Shown: in pieces, positions 60,893 through 64,000 of the stretch | How the letters are laid out: the number at the start of each line of letters is the position of its first letter | Numbering within the stretch: position 1 is the stretch's first letter | Origin: Streptomyces sp. NBC_00190 | GTDB lineage: Bacteria; Actinomycetota; Actinomycetes; Streptomycetales; Streptomycetaceae | Assembly (NCBI RefSeq): GCF_036203305.1 | Contig: NZ_CP108131.1 | Span: 7,068,001-7,132,000, forward strand | Reading direction: 5' to 3' | DNA length: 64,000 bases | Notes under the pieces: model-generated | The model's input: only the letters and a program-made list of their open reading frames with translations | Told to the model about the DNA's origin: nothing | The model's database searches: none | Translations under genes and position numbers: made by a program

Positions 60893-62319
60893 GTCCAGTC
60901 CTTCGCGGCGGCCGGCGGCTTGGGCGGCTGCCCCCCGGACCGCTTGCCCTGCCAGGTGAGTTCACCGGGGACGAAGCCGTTCCCGTCGACGATCGCCTCG
61001 TGCACCCGCTCCAGGAGGTCCTCGGTGCGGTCGCACGCCGCGCCGTCCGGATCCGGACGGAGAACGACGTCGGGCTCGCCGTCGACCTGGTAGAGGAGGA
61101 TGGCGTCTTCGCCGTCCGTGCCGATCGTGGTCCGGTACGTCGCCCCGCTCGGGCGTTCGAAGCTCAGCAGCAGGCGCCCGTCCTGCTCCGCGCCGCCGGT
61201 GAAGGCGAAACCCTCACCGAGCATGGCGTCCTGCAGCGCCTGCGCGAGATCCATCCGACGCGTATAGGCCAACTGGAGTTCGTCCAGCCGTGCTTCGGCT
61301 CCGACGAGCAACTCCTCCAGCGCCGCGACCGCAGTCAGCGCGTCCGCCGCCGCACCGGTCGCGAGCGGCTCCGTGACGGTTGTCAGCGCCGCCTCGATCC
61401 GCTCCGCGAGCTCCGGATCGGCCAGCTCCAAGGCCTCGGCGGCCGCCTCCTGCACCGACTCCCGTACGACGCCGAGCCGGTCCGCCGCCTCGGCGAGCAC
61501 CGCTGCGAACCGCTCCCGCTCGGCCTCCACCGCAGCCTGCCGGTCCGCCTCCCGTTCGGCGGCGACTTCCTCCGCCTGTCGTGCGGCCTCCCGCTCCCGC
61601 TCGGCCTGGCGCAGCTCCTCGGCGACCCGCTCCCCGGCAGTCGCGGCATGCCGGGCGAGCGCGTGTTCCACGGTGCCGAGCAACGCCTGGAAGCGCGTCT
61701 CCCCGCCCGGGCCGGTCGCGGCGCGCAGCTCGCCGAGCAGGTCGACGCAGTGCCGGTACCCCTGCTGGTCGTGCTCCCGGGCTTCCGGCCCGATCCGGGC
61801 GAGGCGTTCCTCCAGCCCGGCCAGGACGGCTCCGTGGCCGGCGCCCCGGCCGGGAGCCTCCCCCTCCCGGCCGAGCAGGACCACCCGGCCGCGCAGCTCC
61901 TCGATCGCCCCGCCGAGGTCCTCGGCGCGTCCGGCGCGGCCCCGCAGCAGGTCCAGCTGCTCCCGCAGGACCCGGACCTCGGAGTCCTGCGCGCGGACCC
62001 GGTCCAGCAGCTCTCCCACCTCGGCCAGCCGACGCGCGTCGGCGCCGGACTGCTCCTGGCGCGACCGGGCGGCATGCGCCTCCTGCCGTGCGGCACGGCG
62101 GGCGGCCAGCTCGGTCTCCCTGCGCTCGGCCTCAGCCCGGGCCCGTTCCCGGCGCGCTGCCGCCTCGCGGGCCCGCTGCGCGGCGCGCTCGGCCCGTTCC
62201 TTGGCCCGCTGCGCCTCCTGCCGCCTGCGTGCCGCCTCCCGGGTCCGGCGCCGTTGCGCCTCCAGCCGCGCGTAGGCCGGCGCGACCGTGACGGTGCTGT
62301 ACTTCGGTGATCCGCTCAT
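60880..62319 (-). CDS. Long coiled-coil protein
   Basis: Of its 479 residues, the first 350 or so are dominated by Ala/Arg/Glu heptads (RLEAQRRRTREAARRRQEAQ, ERAERAAQRAREAAARRERA, and LREQLDLLRGRAGRAEDLGG), predicting a long coiled coil. The C-terminal 120 residues are globular (FAFTGGAEQDGRLLLSFERP, TYRTTIGTDGEDAILLYQVD). No enzymatic motif is seen. It is coupled to the radical SAM gene by ATGA. It could be a scaffold or GrpE-like partner for the Hsp70-like ATPase (guess). Confidence 0.75.
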   Translation of the reverse strand: MSGSPKYSTVTVAPAYARLEAQRRRTREAARRRQEAQRAKERAERAAQRAREAAARRERARAEAERRETELAARRAARQEAHAARSRQEQSGADARRLAEVGELLDRVRAQDSEVRVLREQLDLLRGRAGRAEDLGGAIEELRGRVVLLGREGEAPGRGAGHGAVLAGLEERLARIGPEAREHDQQGYRHCVDLLGELRAATGPGGETRFQALLGTVEHALARHAATAGERVAEELRQAEREREAARQAEEVAAEREADRQAAVEAERERFAAVLAEAADRLGVVRESVQEAAAEALELADPELAERIEAALTTVTEPLATGAAADALTAVAALEELLVGAEARLDELQLAYTRRMDLAQALQDAMLGEGFAFTGGAEQDGRLLLSFERPSGATYRTTIGTDGEDAILLYQVDGEPDVVLRPDPDGAACDRTEDLLERVHEAIVDGNGFVPGELTWQGKRSGGQPPKPPAAAKDWTWTR

Positions 62320-62966
62320 GCTTCTCTCCCTGCCTCGGCCCGCAGGACGAAGCCCCGTGCCGCGAGTCGTTCCTCGAACCCTTCCCGGAACCCCGGAGCC
62401 GGCGGCACCCCCGCCCAGGACAGCGACCCGTCGGCCTCGACGGACAGCTCCACGCCCGCGCTGGTGTCCGGCTCGGTCCCCACGTGCGCGTAGCGGTCGG
62501 TCAGGGCGACGATGCGCTGGTTGGACGAACCGCGCCAGCGCAGGCCGTGCCGCCGGGAGGCCACGTACGGGCCGTCGACCAGGAGGTCGAGGCGCTGCAG
62601 CAGCCCGCGCCGGTCCGGGCCGCCCCGGCGCAGGGCCTCGTACCGGAACCCGGAGTAGGCCATCGCACCGAAGTCGGGGCGCCGCGCCCGGACGGAGTCG
62701 AGCAGCGCGGCCAGCGCGGCCGCCTGGCTGAAGGGCTCCCCACCGGACAGCGTGACGCCCTCGATGTCCGGCAACCCGCACAGCCAGTCGGCGAGTTCGG
62801 CCACGGCGTGGTCGGTGCCGCCCTCGAAGGGCAGGGTCTCCGCCGCCACGCAGCCCCGGCAGCGCAGCGGGCAGCCCTGCACCCAGATCACGGCCCGGGT
62901 CCCCGGCCCCAGGACGGTACAGCGGTCGAGCCTCCTCGCCACCGAGAGCCGGGTCACCTCTGCCAT
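62316..62966 (-). CDS. Small radical SAM enzyme (activase-like)
   Basis: The 216-aa protein has the cluster motif IWVQGCPLRCRGCVAAETLP (Cx3Cx2C), the SAM motif VTLSGGEPFSQAAALAALLD and LDLLVDGPYV, typical of NrdG/PflA-size radical SAM proteins. It has no SPASM or extra clusters. No glycyl-radical enzyme is encoded nearby, so it probably modifies a component of this operon. Start ATG 62966; the kinase gene overlaps its 5' end by 13 nt. Confidence 0.87.
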   Translation of the reverse strand: MAEVTRLSVARRLDRCTVLGPGTRAVIWVQGCPLRCRGCVAAETLPFEGGTDHAVAELADWLCGLPDIEGVTLSGGEPFSQAAALAALLDSVRARRPDFGAMAYSGFRYEALRRGGPDRRGLLQRLDLLVDGPYVASRRHGLRWRGSSNQRIVALTDRYAHVGTEPDTSAGVELSVEADGSLSWAGVPPAPGFREGFEERLAARGFVLRAEAGREA

Positions 62967-64000
62967 ACGGTGTTCTCCTTCATGCTCTTCGCGTCCTTCG
63001 CGTCCTTCGCGTCCTTCGCGTACGGCGCCGCGCCGTCGGCGGGCGGCCCCGGCGCCTGGGCCGGATAGCCGTCCGCGCCGTGTTCGGCCAGGTCGCACCA
63101 GGGGCACCACGGCCGCTCCGCCGTGTGCACGTGCAGGGGGTTCCTCCGGCAGGTCCTCAGCCGCGCCGGCTCCGACTCCGCGGCCAGAGCCTCGGCCCAG
63201 GCCGACGCGGGGGGACGTACCCCGCCGAACGCGGCCCGGAAGAGCGCGGTGAGCCGGCGCGGGAGCAGGTCGACGGGCGGCGCGGACCGGGGCAGGACCA
63301 CCGAGGTCCGGTCGAGCAGGCGGCACCGTCCGTGCAGGATGTTGTCGTCGTACGAGAGATAGTCGGCGTCGGCCGCGGGATGCCCGGCGAAGGGGTGGAG
63401 CCCGCACATCAGCAGCTCGTGGAGCAGGACCGCGAGCACGAAATCGTCGGCCGCCCGGTCCGGAGCCGTTCCGGCAGGCGCGCCGATCCGTTCGGGCGCC
63501 GTGTGGCCCGGGCTGCCCATCCGTCCGGCGAACACCTCGCCGCCGTCCGTGAACTGCCAGGAGTCGACGTCGGCGATCCCGACCCCGCCGTGCGCGTCGA
63601 CCCAGAGGTTGTCCGGCTTCAGGTCGCCCACCACATAGCCCTCGGCGTGCAGGTCCGCGAGGAGACGGGCGAGCGAGAGGCCGGCGGCGAGCGCGGTGGC
63701 CCACGTCGCGCGGGGGAGGTGCGCCCGGCGGGCCTGCGGGGTCAGCAGCTGCGCGAACGGCTGGTGGGCGTGGCGCATGTCGGCCATCACGTAGCCGTCC
63801 ACTCCGTCGGGGCCCGGCCCGCCAGCCCGGACCCCCACCATCGGCCAGGCCACCCGCGGGGTGGTCCCGGACAGCAGCCGGACGGCGCGCGGCTCGCGGC
63901 GCTGGCGCACCAGCCGGGCGATGCGGCGCCGGTAGGCGGCCGGGTCCGGCGGGGCGGGGACGAGTTTGGCCACCAGCGGGCGCGCGTGCTCCACCGCGTA
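62954..64000 (-). CDS. Protein kinase-like protein, 5' end outside window
   Basis: The kinase lobes are recognisable: PLVAKLVPAP (ATP-binding Lys), LHAEGYVVGDLKPDNLWVDA (catalytic loop with Asp and Asn), GIADVDSWQF (DVDS in place of DFG) and GHTAPERIG. A C-terminal zinc knuckle-like pair (PWCPWCDLAEH) follows. The sequence before the first in-frame Met is still open at 64000 and continues the kinase N-lobe (YAVEHARPLVAKL), so the gene begins outside. Near the end lies the repeat KDAKDAKDAK, from three tandem 9-bp units at 63000-63040. It is the most upstream gene visible in the eight-gene operon. Confidence 0.82.
   Translation of the reverse strand, partial: YAVEHARPLVAKLVPAPPDPAAYRRRIARLVRQRREPRAVRLLSGTTPRVAWPMVGVRAGGPGPDGVDGYVMADMRHAHQPFAQLLTPQARRAHLPRATWATALAAGLSLARLLADLHAEGYVVGDLKPDNLWVDAHGGVGIADVDSWQFTDGGEVFAGRMGSPGHTAPERIGAPAGTAPDRAADDFVLAVLLHELLMCGLHPFAGHPAADADYLSYDDNILHGRCRLLDRTSVVLPRSAPPVDLLPRRLTALFRAAFGGVRPPASAWAEALAAESEPARLRTCRRNPLHVHTAERPWCPWCDLAEHGADGYPAQAPGPPADGAAPYAKDAKDAKDAKSMKENTVWQR

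Noticed and set aside
63000..63040. 9-bp tandem repeat as a regulatory element
   Set aside because: The three units are in frame and encode KDAKDAKDAK near the C-terminus of the kinase, so a coding repeat is the simpler reading.

Overview
The window looks like chromosomal DNA of a Streptomyces-type actinomycete. It is about 70% G+C throughout, GTG starts are common, genes overlap tightly through ATGA junctions, and many families are typical of Streptomyces (SpoIIE/HATPase phosphatases, DUF4232, DUF6777, DUF2785, three-helix-bundle dimerization protein, GTPase-associated systems). I saw no rRNA, tRNA, insertion sequence, integrase or CRISPR array.

Layout. 1-3.7 kb: end of a Ser/Thr kinase, a small LuxR-type HTH protein and a multidomain SpoIIE phosphatase. 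3.7-11.6 kb (minus strand): a lipid-like biosynthetic operon in the order MMPL exporter, one-module polyketide synthase ending in an alpha-oxoamine synthase (KS-AT-ACP-AOS), 4'-phosphopantetheinyl transferase. The exporter and the PKS each carry an apparent 1-base frameshift at a G/C run. 11.7-18.7 kb: secreted proteins, including a duplicated 144-aa pair flanking an inverted repeat-rich relative, then a DUF4232 protein, a tryptophan-dioxygenase-like heme protein and a DUF6777 protein with a long charged repeat tail. Four genes here share a 28-bp dyad (GTCA-N20-TGAC). 18.7-31.1 kb: methyltransferase, two more SpoIIE phosphatases, a three-helix protein/PPK2/P-type ATPase operon, DUF2785 and an orphan lipoprotein solute binder.

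31.6-37.4 kb is the most unusual region. It is a four-gene coupled operon that appears to encode a LodA/GoxA-type quinoprotein split in two, with a SPASM radical SAM gene inserted between the halves. The catalytic half keeps the DxxxC and Trp signature of a cysteine tryptophylquinone site and is fused to a ferritin-like domain. A LodB-like flavoprotein follows. 37.4-41.3 kb: copper handling (CopZ, CopA, PCu(A)C-like protein) plus two uncharacterised small proteins, one behind a leader with mutually exclusive hairpins. 41.5-51.1 kb: solitary TsaD, a secreted beta-rich protein, two metallo-beta-lactamase-fold proteins, a decayed amidase/hydrolase pseudogene, a TetR-MFS pair whose operator recurs upstream of an MBL gene, a thioesterase behind a cobalamin riboswitch, and an APH-type kinase.

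51.4-64 kb (minus strand): an eight-gene coupled operon reading protein kinase, small radical SAM enzyme, coiled-coil protein, ClpB-like AAA+, Hsp70-like ATPase, double-GTPase 1, GTPase-associated protein 1, double-GTPase 2. It resembles the NTPase-rich systems proposed to act in biological conflict or stress response; the kinase runs off the window edge.
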